Assembly (NCBI RefSeq): GCF_007565055.1
Contig: NW_022141518.1
Location: 1-64,000 of the forward strand
DNA length: 64,000 nt
Direction of reading: 5' to 3'
Origin: Rhinopithecus roxellana
Lineage: Eukaryota > Chordata > Mammalia > Primates > Cercopithecidae
The notes beneath the pieces were generated by a model. The model worked only from the letters and a program-made list of their open reading frames with translations. It did no database searches and was not told the origin of the DNA. This document shows positions 15,301 through 30,500 of the stretch, piece by piece. Position 1 is the first letter of the stretch. The number at the start of each line of letters is the position of its first letter. The position numbers and the translations under genes are program-made.

Positions 15301-17199
15301 TTTCTATTATATCTATGTCTAAATTGAACACCTATATAAATTATATCTATATTTTATACCTGTATCTCTTATATCCATTATATATATATTTTATACCTAT
15401 ATCTATTATATCAATTATGTCTATATTTCGTACCTATATATAGGATATCTACTATGTCTATATTTTACACCTATATCTATTACATCTATTACGTCTATAT
15501 TTTATACCCATCTCTATTATATCTATTATGTTTATATTTTATACCTATATCTATTATATATATGTCTATATTTTATACCTATATCTATTTTGTCTATATT
15601 TGATACCGATATCTATTATGTCTATATTTTATACCTATATCTGTTATATGTATTATGTCTATATTTTATGCCTATATCTATGAAATCTATTATGTCTATA
15701 TTTTATATCTATATCTATTATGTCTATATTTTTATCTCTAACTATTATATCTATTTTATCTATATTTTATATCTGTATCTATTATATCTATTATGTCTGT
15801 ATTTCATACCTATATCTATTGTATCTATTATGTCTATATATTATACATATATCTAGTATACCTATTATGTGTATATTTCATACCTATACCTATTGTATCT
15901 ATTATGTCTATATTTTATACCTATATGTTTTTTATCTTTTCTCTCTATATTTTATACCTATTTCAATTATGTCTATATTTTATACCTATATCTATTATAT
16001 CTATTATTTCTATATTTTATACCCATATCTATTATATCTACTATGTCTATATTTTACACCTATATCTATTGTATCTATTACGTCTATATTTTATACCCAT
16101 CTCTATTATATCTATTATGTTTATATTTTATACCTATATCTATTATATCTATGTCTATATTTTATACCTATATCTATTATGTCTATATTTTATACCTATT
16201 TCTATTATATCTATTATGTCTGTATTTAATACCTATATCTATTATGTCTATATTTTATACCTATATCTATTTTATCTATTATTTCTATATTTTATACCTA
16301 TATATATTATATCCATTGTGTCTATATTTTATACCTATATCTATTATATCTACTATGTCTATATTTTACACCTATATCTATTATATCTATTACGTCTATA
16401 TTTTATACAGATCTCTACTATATCTATTATGTTTATATTTTATACCTATATCTGTTATATCTGTCTATAATTTATACCTATATCTATGTTGTCTATATTT
16501 TGTACATATATCTATTATGTGTATACTTTATACCTATATCTATTATATCTATTATGTCTACATATTATGCCTATATCTATTACATCCATTATGTCTATAT
16601 TTTATACCTATATCTATTTTATCCACTCTGTCTATATTTTACACCTATATTTATTATATCTATTACGTCTGTATTTTATACCCATCACTATTATATCTAT
16701 TATGTTTATATTTTATACCTATATCTATTATATCTATGTCTATATTTTATACCTATATCTATTTTGTGTATATTTTATACCTATATCTACTATGTCTATA
16801 TTTTATACCTATATCTATTTTATCTATTAGGTCTATATTTTATACCTATATCTATTACATATATTATGTCTATATTTTATACCTATATCTATTCAATCTA
16901 TGATGTCTATATTTTACATCTATATCTATTATGTCTGTATTTGAAACCTATATCTATTATACCTATTATGTCTTTATATTATACCTATATCTATTATACC
17001 TATTATGTCTATATTTAATACCTATACCTCTTATGTCTATATTTGATACCTATATCTATTATATCTATTATGTCTATATTTTATACTTATTTCTATTATG
17101 TCTATATTTAATACCTATATCTATTATGTCTATATTTTATACCTATATCTATTATGTCTATATTTTATACTATATCTATTATATCCATTATGTCTATGT

Positions 17200-17505
17200 T
17201 TTATAACTATATCTATTAAATCTATTATGTCTATATTTTATACCGATATCTATTATGTCTATATTTTATACCTATATCTATTATATCTATTATGTCTATA
17301 TTTTATAACTATATCTATTAAATCTATTATGTCTATATTTTATACCGATATCTATTATGTCTATATTTTGTACCTATATCTATTATATCTATTATGTCTA
17401 TATTTTTTACCTATATCTATTAAATCTATTTTGTCTATATTTTATATCCATATCTATTATGTGTATATTTTATACCTATATCTATTATATCTATTATGTC
17501 TATAT
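17200..17505 (+). repeat. 102-bp higher-order unit, three tandem copies
   Basis: Three consecutive 102-bp blocks begin at 17200, 17302 and 17404. Each is a trimer of 37 + 28 + 37 bp marked by ATCTATTAAATCTATT in one monomer; the first two also carry TATACCGATATC in the second monomer. The third copy has diverged at several bases. Because 102 is a multiple of three, this stretch also looks like a 34-residue protein repeat, but it is satellite and not a gene. Confidence 0.85.
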
Positions 17506-17640
17506 TTTATACGTATAATTATTATATCTAATATGTCTATATTTTATACCCATATCTTTTATGTCTATATTTTATATCTATATCTTTTGTATCTGTCTAT
17601 ATTTTATACCTATATCTATTGTATCTATTATGTCTATGTC

Positions 17641-18600
17641 TTTTTTATTTTTTTTAGCACGCTTAATTCACTTCATTTTTCTTGTATAAAAAGCCTATGT
17701 TGTAGCCACAGCTGGAGCCTCTGTCCGCTGCACGGAGACTCTGGTGTGGGTCTTGACAAGGTGGTCAGTGAATTCCTGATAGGTAGACTTGGTAAACACA
17801 GTCTCCTTCCACAGGTCAGGGGTCAGGTAGCTGTAGGTCTTAGAGATGGCATCAAAGGTGGTCTTTGCGAAGTTGCCCAGGGTGGCAATGCAGCCCCGGG
17901 CTGAGGTGTAGCAGTCATCAATACCAGCCATCATGAGCAGCTTCTTGGGCACAGGCGCTGAGACGATGCCAGTGCCCCTGGGTGCAGGGATGAGGCGCAC
18001 CAGCACAGAGCCACAGCGGCCTGTCACCTTGCAAGGGACGGTGTGGGGCTTGCCGATCTTGTTCCCCCAGTAGCCTCTGCGCACCGGGACAATGGAGAGT
18101 TTGGCCAGGATGATGGCCCCACGGATGGCGGTGGCCACCTCCTTGGAGCACTTAACACCCAGGCCGACGTGGCCATTGTAGTCCCCGATAGCAACAAACG
18201 CCTTGAACCTGGAGCGCTGACCAGCACGGGTCTGCTTCTGCACCGGCATAATCTTCAAAACCTCATCTTTGAGAGAGGCCCCCAAGAAAAAGTCAATGAT
18301 CTCAGATTCCTTAATGGGCAGAGAGAAGAGGTAGATCTCCTCCAGGGACTTGATCTTCATGTCCTTGACCAAGCGTCCCAGCTTGGTGACGGACATCCAC
18401 TCCTTATCCTCGGCCTTGCCTCCGCGAGCTCCGCGGCCTCGGCCCTGACCCCGGCCACGGCCGCGACCCCGCCCCGGATGCCACTGCCGAAACCTCCGCG
18501 GAAGACACCGCGGTTCCCCATCCCAGGGCCACCAGGGCCTCCGGACCACCCCGCTGCACCGGCGTCATCCGCCATTTGGTGTTTTCTCGGATAAGAAGCT
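17641..18600 (-). pseudogene. RPS2P: RPS2 processed pseudogene (40S ribosomal protein uS5 retrocopy)
   Basis: Intronless minus-strand copy of RPS2 mRNA. Read from 18600 it has a short 5'UTR, an ATG at 18575 (MADDAGAAG...), the Gly/Arg-rich N-terminus, the S5 RNA-binding core (AIGDYNGHVGLGVKCSKE, then the GKPHTVPCKVTG region) and a stop at 17695-17697. A short 3'UTR follows, and then an A-rich tail (17641-17655, one interruption). Start to stop spans 881 nt; a 293-residue protein needs 882, so one base is missing. The frame breaks in the Arg-Gly repeat at about 18470/18471, before the S5 domains. About nine residues also differ from the RPS2 protein as I remember it, and the AATAAA signal has become AATGAA (17672-17677). 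Possible target-site duplications 17629-17642 and 18601-18614 match at 13 of 14. In its functional form uS5 is a small-subunit ribosomal protein. This copy has no promoter of its own and is almost certainly dead. Confidence 0.95.
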
Positions 18601-21600
18601 TATGTCTATATCTTATACACATATCTATTATATCTATTATGTCTATATTTCATACCTATACCTATTATATCTATTATGTCTATATTTTATATCGATATCT
18701 ATTATATCTATTATGTCTATATTTTATACCTATATTTATTATATCTATTATGTCTATATTTTATACTTATATCTTTTATATCAATTTTGTCTATATTTTA
18801 TACCTATTTCAATTACGTCTATATTTTATTCCTGTATCTATAATATCTATTATGTCTATATTATATGCCTATATCTATTACATCTATTATGTCTATATTT
18901 TATACCTATATCTATTATATCGATTATGTCTATATCTTATACATATATCTATTATATCTATTAGGTCTATATTTTATAACTATATCTATTATATCTATTA
19001 TGTCTATATTGTATACCTATATCTTTTATATCTATTTTGTCTATATTTTATACCTATTTCAATTATGTCTGTATTTTATTCCTATAACTATTATATCTAT
19101 TATGTCAATATTTTATACCTATATCTATTATGTCTATATTTTATACCTATATCTATTATAATTATTATGTCTATAGTTTAAACCTATATCTATTATGTCT
19201 ATTATGTCTATATTTTATACCTATTTCTTTCATATCTATTATGTCTATATTTTATACCTATAACTATTATGTCTATATTTTACAACTTTCTCTATTATGT
19301 CTATATTTTATACCTATATCTATTATGTCTATTATGTCTACATTTTATACCTGTATCTATTATATCTATTATGTCTTTATTTTATACCTATATCTATTAT
19401 ATCTACTGTGTCTATATTTTATACCTATATCTATTATATCTATTATGTCTATATTTTATACCAATATCTATGATATCTATTATGTCCATATTTTATACCT
19501 ATATCTATTATATCTAATATGTCTATATTTTATACCTATATCTATTTTAACTATTTTTTATATCTATGTCTATTATGTCTATTATGTCTATGTTTTATAC
19601 CTCTATCTATTATATCTATTATGTCTATATTTTATACCTATATCTATTGTATATATTATGTATATATTTTAGACATATATCTATTATATCTATTATGTCT
19701 ATATTTTATAGCTATATCTTCTATATCAATTTGTCTATATTTTATACCTATTTCAATTATGTCTGTATTTTATTCCTATATCTATTATATCTATTATGTC
19801 TGTATTTTATACCTATATCTATTATATCTATTATATGTATATTTATACCTATATCTATTATATCTATTATGTCTATATCTTATACATATATCTATTATAT
19901 CTATTATGTGTATATTTTAAACCTATATCTATTATGTCTATATTTCATACCTATATTTTTATAACAGTTATGTCTATATTTTATACCTATATCTCTTATA
20001 AATATTATGTCTGTATTTTATACCGATATTTATTATGTCTATATTTTATACCTATATCTATTATATCTAATCTGTCTATATTTTATACCTATATCTATTA
20101 TATCAATTATGTCTATATTTTATACCTATATCTATTATATCTACTCTGTCTATATTTTACACTTATATCTATTATATCTATTATGTCCACATTTTATACC
20201 TATATCTTTTGTATCTATTATGTCTATATTTCATATCTATATCTATTATATCTATTATGTCTATATTTTATACCAATATCTACTATATCCACTATTACTG
20301 TATTTTATACCTTTATCTATTATATCTATTATATCAATGTTTTATACCTATATCTATTGTATCTATTATGTCTATATTTCATACCTATATCTATTATATG
20401 TATTATGACTATAAATTATACCTATATCTATTATATCTATTGTGTCTATATTTTATACTTATACCTATTATATGTATCATCTCTATATTTCATACCTATA
20501 TCTATTATAACCATTATGTCTATTCTTTGTACATATATCTATTATGTCTATATTTTATATCCATATCTATTATATCTACTATGTCTGTATTTTACATCTA
20601 TATCGATTATATCTATTATGTCTATATTTTGTTCCTATATCTATTATGTCCATATTTTATACCTTTATCTATTATAATTATTATGTCTATATTTTACACC
20701 TATATCTATTATATCTATTAGGTCTATATTTCATACCTATTTCTATGATATCTATTAAGTCTATATTTTATACCTATATCTATTATGTCTATATTTTTTA
20801 CCTATATCTATTATATCTATTAGGTCTATATATTATACCTATATCTATTATGTCTATTATGTCTTTATTTTAAACCTATGCCTATTATATCTATTATGTC
20901 TAAATTTCATACCTATATCTATTATAAAGATTATGTCTATTCTTTGTACCTAAATCTATTATGTCAATATTTTATACCTATATCATTTATATCTATTTTG
21001 TCTATATTTTATACCTATTTCAATTATGTCTATATTTTATTCCTATATCTATTATATCTATTATGTCTATATTTTATACCTATAACTATTATATCTATTA
21101 TGTCTATATTTTATATCTATACATATTATATCTATTATGTCTATGTCTTATACATATATTTATTATACCTATTATGTCTATATTTTATACCTATATATTA
21201 TATTTATTATGTCTATATTTTATACCTATATCTATTATGTCTATATTTTATACCTCTATTTATTATACCATTATGTCTATAATGTATACCTATATCTATT
21301 ATGTCTATATTTTATATCTATATCTATTATGTCTATATTTTATACCTATATCTATTATAACTATTATGTCTATATTTTATACCTATATCTACTATATTTA
21401 TTATATCTATATTTTATACCTATATCTATTACGTCTGTATTTTATACCTATATCTATTATATCTATTATGTCTATAGTTTATATGTATATCTATTATGTC
21501 TATATTTTATACCTATATCTATTATCTCCATTATGTCTATACTTTATACCTATATCTATTATATCTATTATGTTTATAATTTATACCTATATCTGACATA

Positions 21601-24216
21601 TCTATGTCTATATTTTATACCTATATCCATCACATCTATTATGTCTATTTTTTATACCTATATCCATTATATCTATTATGTCTATATTTTATACCCATAT
21701 ATATTATATCTATTATGTTTATATTTTATACCTATATCTATAATATCTATTACGTCTAAAATTATAACTATATCTATTATATCTATTTTGTCTCTATTTT
21801 ATACCTATATCTATTATGTCTATATTTTATACCTATATCTATTATATCTTTTATGTGTATATTTTATACCACATCTATTATATATATTATGTCTATATTT
21901 TATACCTATGTCTATTATCTTTTATGTCTATATATTATACCTATATCTATTATATCTATATTTTACACCTATATCTATTATAACTATTATGTCTATATTT
22001 TATAACTATATATTTTGTCTTATTTTACACCTATATCTATTATATCTATTATGTCTATATATTATGCCGATATCTATTATATCCACTATATCTATATTTT
22101 ATACCTTTATCTATCATATCTATCTTTGATACCTATATCCATTATATCAATTATATCTATATTTTCTACATATATATATCGTTTCTATTATGTCTATATT
22201 TTATGGCTATATCAATTATATCTATTATATCTATATCTTATAATTATATGTATTATAACCATATTTTATGCCTATATCCATTATATCTATATTTTTAACC
22301 TATATCTATTATATCTATTATATTTATATTTCATAATTACATCTATTATATCTATATTTTATACCTTTATATAATATATCTATTGTCTATATTTTATACC
22401 GGTATCTATTATATCTATTTTTATACATATATATATTATATCTATATTTTGTACCTGTATCTATTATATCTATTATGTCTATATTTTATACCTATATCTA
22501 TTATATCTACTATGTCTATATTTTATACCTATATCAATTATATCTATTATGTCTATATTTTATACCTATATCTATTATATCTATAATATTTATATTTTAT
22601 AATTATATCTATTATATCTATATTTTATACCTGTATGTATTATATCTATTACATCTATATTTTATATCTGTATCTATTATATTTATATTTTATACTTATT
22701 TCTATTTTATCTATTATGTCTATATTTTATACCTATATCTATTATATCTATATTTTACCCCTGTATCTATTATATTTATTTTGTCTATATTTTATACCTA
22801 TGTGTATTATATTTATTCTGTCATTATTTTTACCTATATCTATTACATCTATTATGTCTATATTTTATACCTATATCTATCATATATATTATGTCTATAT
22901 TTTATACCTGTATCTATTATATCTATATTTTATACCTATCTCTATTATGTCTACATTTTATGCCTATATCTACTATATCTTTTACGTCTATATTTTACAA
23001 CTATATGTATTATATCTTTTATGTCAGTATTTTACACCTATATCTATTATATCTTTTATGTCTATATATTATACCTATATCTATGATGTCTGTATTTTAT
23101 ACCTATATCTATTATGCCTTTATTTTATACCTATACCTATTATGTCTATATTTTATACCTATATCTATTATAACTATTATCTCTATATTGTATACCTATA
23201 TCTGTTGTATCTATTCTGTCTATATTTTATACCTGTACCTATTATGTGTATATTTTTTACCTATATCTATTATATCTATTATGTCTACATTTTTTACCTA
23301 TATCTATTATGTCTATATTTTATACCTATATCTATTATATCTTTTATGTCTATATTTCATACCTATATATATCATATGTATTATATCTATATTTTATACA
23401 CATATATATCATATCTATTATGTCTATGTTTTATATCTATATCTATTATATATCTATTATGTCTATATTTTATACCTATAACGATTATGTCTGTATTTTA
23501 TACCTATATCCATTAGGTCTATGTTTAATACCTCTTTCTATTATATCTATTATGTCTGTATTTTATATCTGTATCTCTTATATCTATTATGTCTATATTT
23601 TATACCTATATCTATTATATCTATTATGTCTATTTTTTATACCTGTATCTATTATATCTATTATATCGATATTTTATACTTATATCTATTATATCTATTA
23701 TGTCTATGTTTTATACCTATAACTATTTTGTCTATATTTTTTACCTATATCTATTATATCTATTATGTCTATATTTTATACTTATATCAATTATACCTAT
23801 TATGTCTATAATTTATACCTATATCTATTATATCTATTATGTCTATATTTCATACCTACATTTATTATATCTATTATGTCTATATTTTATACCAATATCT
23901 ATTACGTCTATATTTTATACCTATCATATCTATTATGTCTATATTTTATACCTATATCTATTATATCTATTATGTCTATATTTTATACCTATATCTATTA
24001 TATCTATTTTGTCTATATTTTATCCCTCTATCTATAATATCTATTTTGTCTATATTTTATAACTCTATCAATTATATCTATTAGGTGTGTATTTTATACC
24101 TCTATCTATGATATCTATTATGCCTATGTTTTATACCTATACCTATTATGTCTATATTTTATACCTATATCTTTTATGTCTATATTTTATACCTATATCT
24201 GTTATGTCTATATTTG
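18601..24216 (+). repeat. AT-rich 28/37-bp satellite array, segment C
   Basis: Same satellite in the same orientation, resuming directly at the RPS2 insertion edge with TATGTCTATATC. Mostly 37-bp G-type units (tail TATGTC), with an A-type block at about 22.0-22.4 and 22.56-22.7 kb that contains the TTTATATTTTATAATTATATC module. No other element or gene is seen. Confidence 0.97.
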
Positions 24217-24524
24217 TTTTTTTTTTTTTTTTTTTTTTTTTTTTGAGACGGAGTCTTGCTCTGCTGCCCAGGCTGGAGTGCAGTGGCCGGCTCTCAGCTC
24301 ACTGCAAGCTCCGCCTCCCGGGTTCACGCCATTCTCCTGTCTCAGCCTCCCGAGTAGCTGGGACTACAGGTGCCCGCCTCGTCGCCCGGCTAGTTTTTTG
24401 TATTTTTTAGTAGAGACGGTTTCACCGTATTAGCCAGGATGGTCTCGATCTCCTGACCTCATGATCCGCCTGTCTCGGCCTCCCAAAGTGCTAGGATTAC
24501 AGGCTTGAGCCACCGCGCCCGGCC
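24217..24524 (-). mobile_element. Full-length AluY (monkey AluYR-like), antisense
   Basis: On the minus strand this begins GGCCGGGCGCGGTGGCTCAA and ends with a 28-base poly(A) (T on +, 24217-24244), with both arms and the middle A-rich linker present. Changes typical of the Old World monkey AluY lineage are GTGGCCGG, CGGCTAGTTTTTTG, the extra T in TTTTTTAGTAGAG and GGCTTGAGCC. Several CpG sites have decayed to TG or CA, and a G is missing in GACGGTTTCACC. Flanks TGTTATGTCTATATTT (24200-24215) and TATTATGTCTATATTT (24525-24540) match at 15 of 16 and are followed by AA on the right, as expected for L1 endonuclease cleavage. Reading frames through it are spurious. Confidence 0.97.
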
Positions 24525-27500
24525 TATTATGTCTATATTTAATACCTATATCTACTATATCGATTATGTCTATACTTTATACCTATATCTATTATGTCTA
24601 TATTTTATACCTGTATCGATTATATTTAATATATCTATATTTTATACCTATATCTATTATATCTCTTATGTTTATATTTTATACCTATATTTATTATATC
24701 TATTACGTTTATATTTTATACCTATATCTATTATATCTATTATGTCTGTCTTGTATACCTATATTTATTATTTCTATTATGTCCATATTTGATACCTATA
24801 TCTATTATATCGATTATGTCTATATCTTATACATATATCTATTACATCTATTATGTCTGTATTTTATACCTATACCTATTATATCTATTATGTCTATATT
24901 TCATACCTATATCTATTATAACCATTATGTCTATATTTTATATCTATATCTATTATGTCTATATTTTATACCTATATCTATTATAATTATTAGGTCTATA
25001 TGTGTTACCTATATCTATTATATCAATTATGTCTATATTTTATACCTATTTCTATTATATCTATTATGTCATTATTTTATAGCTGTATCTATTATGTCTA
25101 TATTTTATACCTGTATCTATTATGTCTATTGTGTCTATATTTTATACCTATTTCTATTATATCTACTGTCTATATTTTACACCTATATCTATTATATCTA
25201 TTATGTCTATATTTTATACCTCTCTGTATTATATCTATTATATCTATATTTCATACCTATATCTATTATATCTATTATGTCCATATTTTATACCTATATT
25301 TATTATATCTATTTTTTCTATATTTTATACCTATTTCAATATGTCTGTATTTTATTCCTATATCTATTATATCTATTATGTCTGTATTTTATACCTATAT
25401 CTATTATACCTCTTATGTCTATGTTTTATACCTATATCTATTATATCAATTATGTCTATATTTGATAACTATATCTATTTTATCTATTATGTCTATATTT
25501 TTTACCTATATCTATTATAGCTATGATGTCTATATTTTATACCTATATTTATTATATCTATTATGTCTATATTTTATACCTCTATCTATTATGTCTATAT
25601 TTTATATCTATATCAATAATATCTATCATGCCTATATTTTATAACTATATCTATTGTATCTACTACGTCTATATTTTATACCGATATCTATTATGTCTAT
25701 ATTGTATGCCTATATCTATTATATCTTTTATTTCTATATTTTATACCTATATCTATTATATATTATGTCTATAGCTTACACATATATCTATATCTATTAT
25801 GTCTATATTTTATACCTATATCTATTATATCTATTATGTCTATATTTTATACCTTTAACTATTATATCGATTATGTATATATCTTATGCATTTATCTATT
25901 ATATCTATTATGTCTGTATTTTAAACCTATATCTATATCTATTATGTCTATATTATATAACTATATCTTTTATATCTAATATGTCTGTATTTTATACCTA
26001 TATGTATTCTGTCTATATTTTATACCTATATCTATTATATCTCTTATGTCTATATTTTATAAATATATCTATTATATCTATTATATCTATATTTTACACC
26101 TATATCTATTATAACTATATTTTATACCTATATCTATTATATCCATATTTTATACCTATATCTATTATATCTATTATATTTATATTTTATAATTTTATGT
26201 ATAATATCTATATTTTATAACTGTATCTATTATATCTATTAAATCTATATTTTATACCTATATCTATTATATCTACTTTTTATACCTCTATCTATTATAT
26301 CTCTTATGTCTATATTTTATGCCTATATCTATTATATCTATTATGTCTATATTTCATACCTATATCTATTATATCTACTATGTCTCTATTTAACACCATA
26401 TCTATTTTATCTATTACGTCTATGTTTTATACCCATGTCTATTATATTTACTATGTTTATATTTTATACCTATATCTATTATATCTATCTCTATGTTTAA
26501 TACCTATATCTATTTTGTCTATATTTTATACCTATATCTATAATGTCTATATTTCATACCTATGTCTATTTTACCTATTATGTCTATATTTTTTACCTAT
26601 ATCTATTATATCTATTATGTCTATATTTTATAACTATAACTATTAAAACTATTATGTCTATATTTTATATCTATATCTATTTTGTCTATATTTAATGCAT
26701 ATATCTATTATAACTATTAGGTCTATATTTTATACCTATGATTGTTATATCTAATATGTCTATATTTTATACCTATATCTATTATGTCTATATTTTATAT
26801 CTATAATCTATTATATCTATTATGTATATATTTTATTCCTACATCTATTGTATCTATTATGTCTATATCTTATACATATATCTGTTATATTTATTATGTC
26901 TATATTTCATAACTATACCTATTATATCTATTATGTCTATATTTTATATCTATATCTATTATATCTATTATGTCTATATCTTATACATATATCTATTATA
27001 TCCATTACGTCTATATTTTATACCCATATGTATTATATCTATTATGTCTATATTTCATACCTATATCTTTTATATCTATTTTGTCTCTATTTTATACCTA
27101 TTTCCATTATGTCTATATTTTAAACCTATATTTATTATATCTATTATGTTTATATCTTATACCTATATCTATTATATCTATTATGTCTTTATTTTAAACC
27201 TATACCTATTATAACTATTATGTCTATATTTGATACCTATATCTATTATAGCCATTATGTGTAAATTTTGTACCTATATCTATTATGTCTGTATTTTATA
27301 CCTGTATCTATAATAATTGTTATGTCTATATTTGATACCTATATCTAATATATCTATTATGTCCATATTTTATACCTATTTCTATTATATCTATTATGTC
27401 TATATTTAATACCTATATCTATTATGTCTATATTTTATACGTATATCTATTATATATATTTTATCTATATTTTATATCTATAACTATTATGTCTATATTT

Positions 27501-30500
27501 TATACCTATATCTGTTATGTCTATATTTTATACCTATATTTATTATATCTATTATGTCTATATTTTATCCCTATATCTACTGTATCTATTATGTCTATAT
27601 TTTATACCGGTGTCTATTATGTCTATATTTTATACCTAAATCTATTATAACTATTATGTCGATATTGTGTACCTATATCTATTTTGTCTATATTTTATAT
27701 CTATATCTATTATATCTATTATGTCTATATTTTATACCTGTATCTATTATATCTATTATGTCTATATATTATACCTTTATCTATTATAACTATCATGTCT
27801 GTATTTTATACCTATATCGATTATATCTATTATGTCTATAATTTATACCTATATCTATTATATGTATTATGTCTATATATTATACCTATATCTGTTATAT
27901 ATCTATTGTCTGTGTTTTATACGTATATCTATTATGTCTATATTTTATATTTATATCTATTATATCAATTATGTCTGTATTATATACCCATATCTATTAT
28001 ATCTACTATGTCTATATTTTATACCTATACATATTATATCTTTTATGTCTATATTTCATTCCTATATCTATTATATCTATTATGTCTATATCTTATACCT
28101 ATATCTATTATATCTATTATGTCTTCATTTTCAACCAATACCTAATATATCTATTATGTCTATATTTCATAGCTATATCTATTATAACCGTTATGTCTAT
28201 ATTTGAACCTATATCTATTATGTCTATATTTTATACCTATATCTATTATGATTATTATGTCTATATTTGATACCAATATCTATTGTATCTATTATGTCTA
28301 TGTTTTATACCTTTTACTATGATATCTATTATGTCTATATTTTATAACTATATCTTTTATATCTATTAAGTCTATAATTTATACCTATATCTATTATATC
28401 AAATATGTCTATATTTTATACATATGTCTATTATATCTATTATGTCTATATTTTATACCTATTAATATTATGTCTATATTTTATACCTATATCTATTATA
28501 TCTATTATATCTATATTTTATACCTACATGTATTAAAACTATATTTTATACCTATGTCTATTATATCTATATTTTATACCTATATCTATTATATCTATTA
28601 AGTTTATATTTTATACCTATATCTATAATATCTATTATATCTATATTTTATACCTATATCTATATCTCTTATATCTATATTTTATATCTATATCTATTAT
28701 ACCTATTATATCTATATTTTCTACCTATATCTATTATATCTAATGTGTCTATATTTTATACCTATATGTATTATATCTATTTCTCTATATTTTATACCTA
28801 TATCTATTATATCAATTATGTGTATATTTTATACTTAAGCCTATTATATCTATTATGTCTATTTTTTATAATTATATCTGTTATAGCTATTATGTCTATA
28901 TTTTATACCTATATCTATTTTATCTATATTTTTACCTATATCTATTGTAACCATATTTTATATCTACATACATTTTATCTATGTTTTTTACCTATATCAA
29001 TTATATCGATTATATTTATATTTTTTATAATTATATCTATTATATCTATATTTTCTACCTATATCTATTATATCTATGGTCTGTATTTTATACCTGCATC
29101 TATTATATCTATTTTTTATACGTATACCTGTTATATCTATTATATCTGTTTTTATGCTTATATCTATTATATCGATATTATATACCTATATCTATTATAT
29201 CTATTATGTCTATATTGTATACCGATATCTATTATGTCTATATTTTATACCTATATCTAATATATCTATTCATTCTATATTTTATACCTATATCTATTAT
29301 GTCTATTATGTCTAAATATTATACGTATATTTATTATGTCTATATTTTATACCTATATCTATTGTGTCTATGTTTTATACCCCTATCTATTATATCTTTT
29401 ATGTCTATATTTTATACCGATATCTATTGTATCTATTATGTCTATATTTATTCCTGTGTCTATTACATCTATTGTGTCTATATTTTATACCTATATCTAT
29501 AATATCTATTATGTCTGTGTTTCATACCTATATCTACTATATCTATTATGTCTATTTTTTTTACCTATATCTATTATGTCTACATTTTATACCTATATCT
29601 ATTATATCTCTTACGGCTATATTTTCTACCTATATTTATTGTATCTATTATGTCTATATTTTATACCTATATCTATTATAATGGTTATGTCTATATTTTA
29701 TAGGTATATCTATTATGTCTATATTTTATACCATTATCTATGATGTCTTTATTTTATTCCTATATCTATTATGTCTTTATTTTATACCTATATCTATTAT
29801 ATATATTATTTCTATATTTTATACCTATATCTATTATTACTATAATTTATACCTATATCTATAATGTCTACATTTTACACCTTTATCTATTATATCTATT
29901 ATTTCTATATTTTATACCTATATCTCTTATGTCTATATTTTATACCTATATCTATTATATCTATTATGTCTAGATTTTATAACTGTCTATTATATCTATT
30001 ATGTCTATATTGTATACCTATATCTAATATAACTATTTTGTTTATATTTTATAAATATAACTATTATATCTATTATGTCTATATCTATTATATATTTTAT
30101 GTCTATATTTTATACCTTTATCTATCATATCTATTTTTTCTGTATTTTATACGTATATCTCTTATATCTATATTTTATACCCGTATCTATTATATCTATT
30201 ATGTCTATATTGTATAACTATATCTATTATATCTTTTATGTCTATACTTTATACCTCCATCTGTTATATCCATATCTATATTTTATAAACATATATATAT
30301 TATATCTATTTTGTATACCTATGTGTATTATATCTATTATATCTATATTTCATGCTTATATCTATTATATCTATATTATATCCCTGTGTCTATTATATCT
30401 GATATGTGTATATTTTATACCTATATCTAATATATCTATTTTGTCTACATTTTATACCTATATCTATTATATCTATTATGTCTAAATATTATACCTATAT

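Larger units (their letters stand above)
3352..17640 (+). repeat. AT-rich 28/37-bp satellite array, segment B
   Basis: Uninterrupted array in the same orientation. Local variant domains can be seen: CCTCTAT-type units at 10.26-10.83 and 12.12-12.33 kb, a CCCATCTCTATTATATC module recurring at about 15.5, 16.1, 16.4 and 16.7 kb, and a 102-bp trimer at 17.2 kb. A run of indel-rich units lies at 8.16-8.87 kb. The stretch 6630-6680 reappears about 1.29 kb later (7921-7970), with TGTTTCTATTATT followed by a TTGCATGTATTATGTC marker. No gene, RNA or transposon is visible inside it. Confidence 0.97.

Noticed and set aside
17695..18549. A functional ribosomal protein gene from the 284-codon minus-strand frame
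   Set aside because: The frame starts at an internal out-of-frame ATG. The true RPS2 start at 18575 is in another frame because of a one-base loss. There are no introns, there is a poly(A) tail, and the poly(A) signal is mutated.
18043..18594. 183-codon + strand frame through the RPS2 copy
   Set aside because: It is the antisense shadow of the GC-rich RPS2 sequence and has no similarity to a known protein that I recognise.
24087..24433. Frames crossing from the satellite into Alu (also 35557-35814)
   Set aside because: These are typical Alu-derived spurious peptides (antisense Alu), with no independent evidence.
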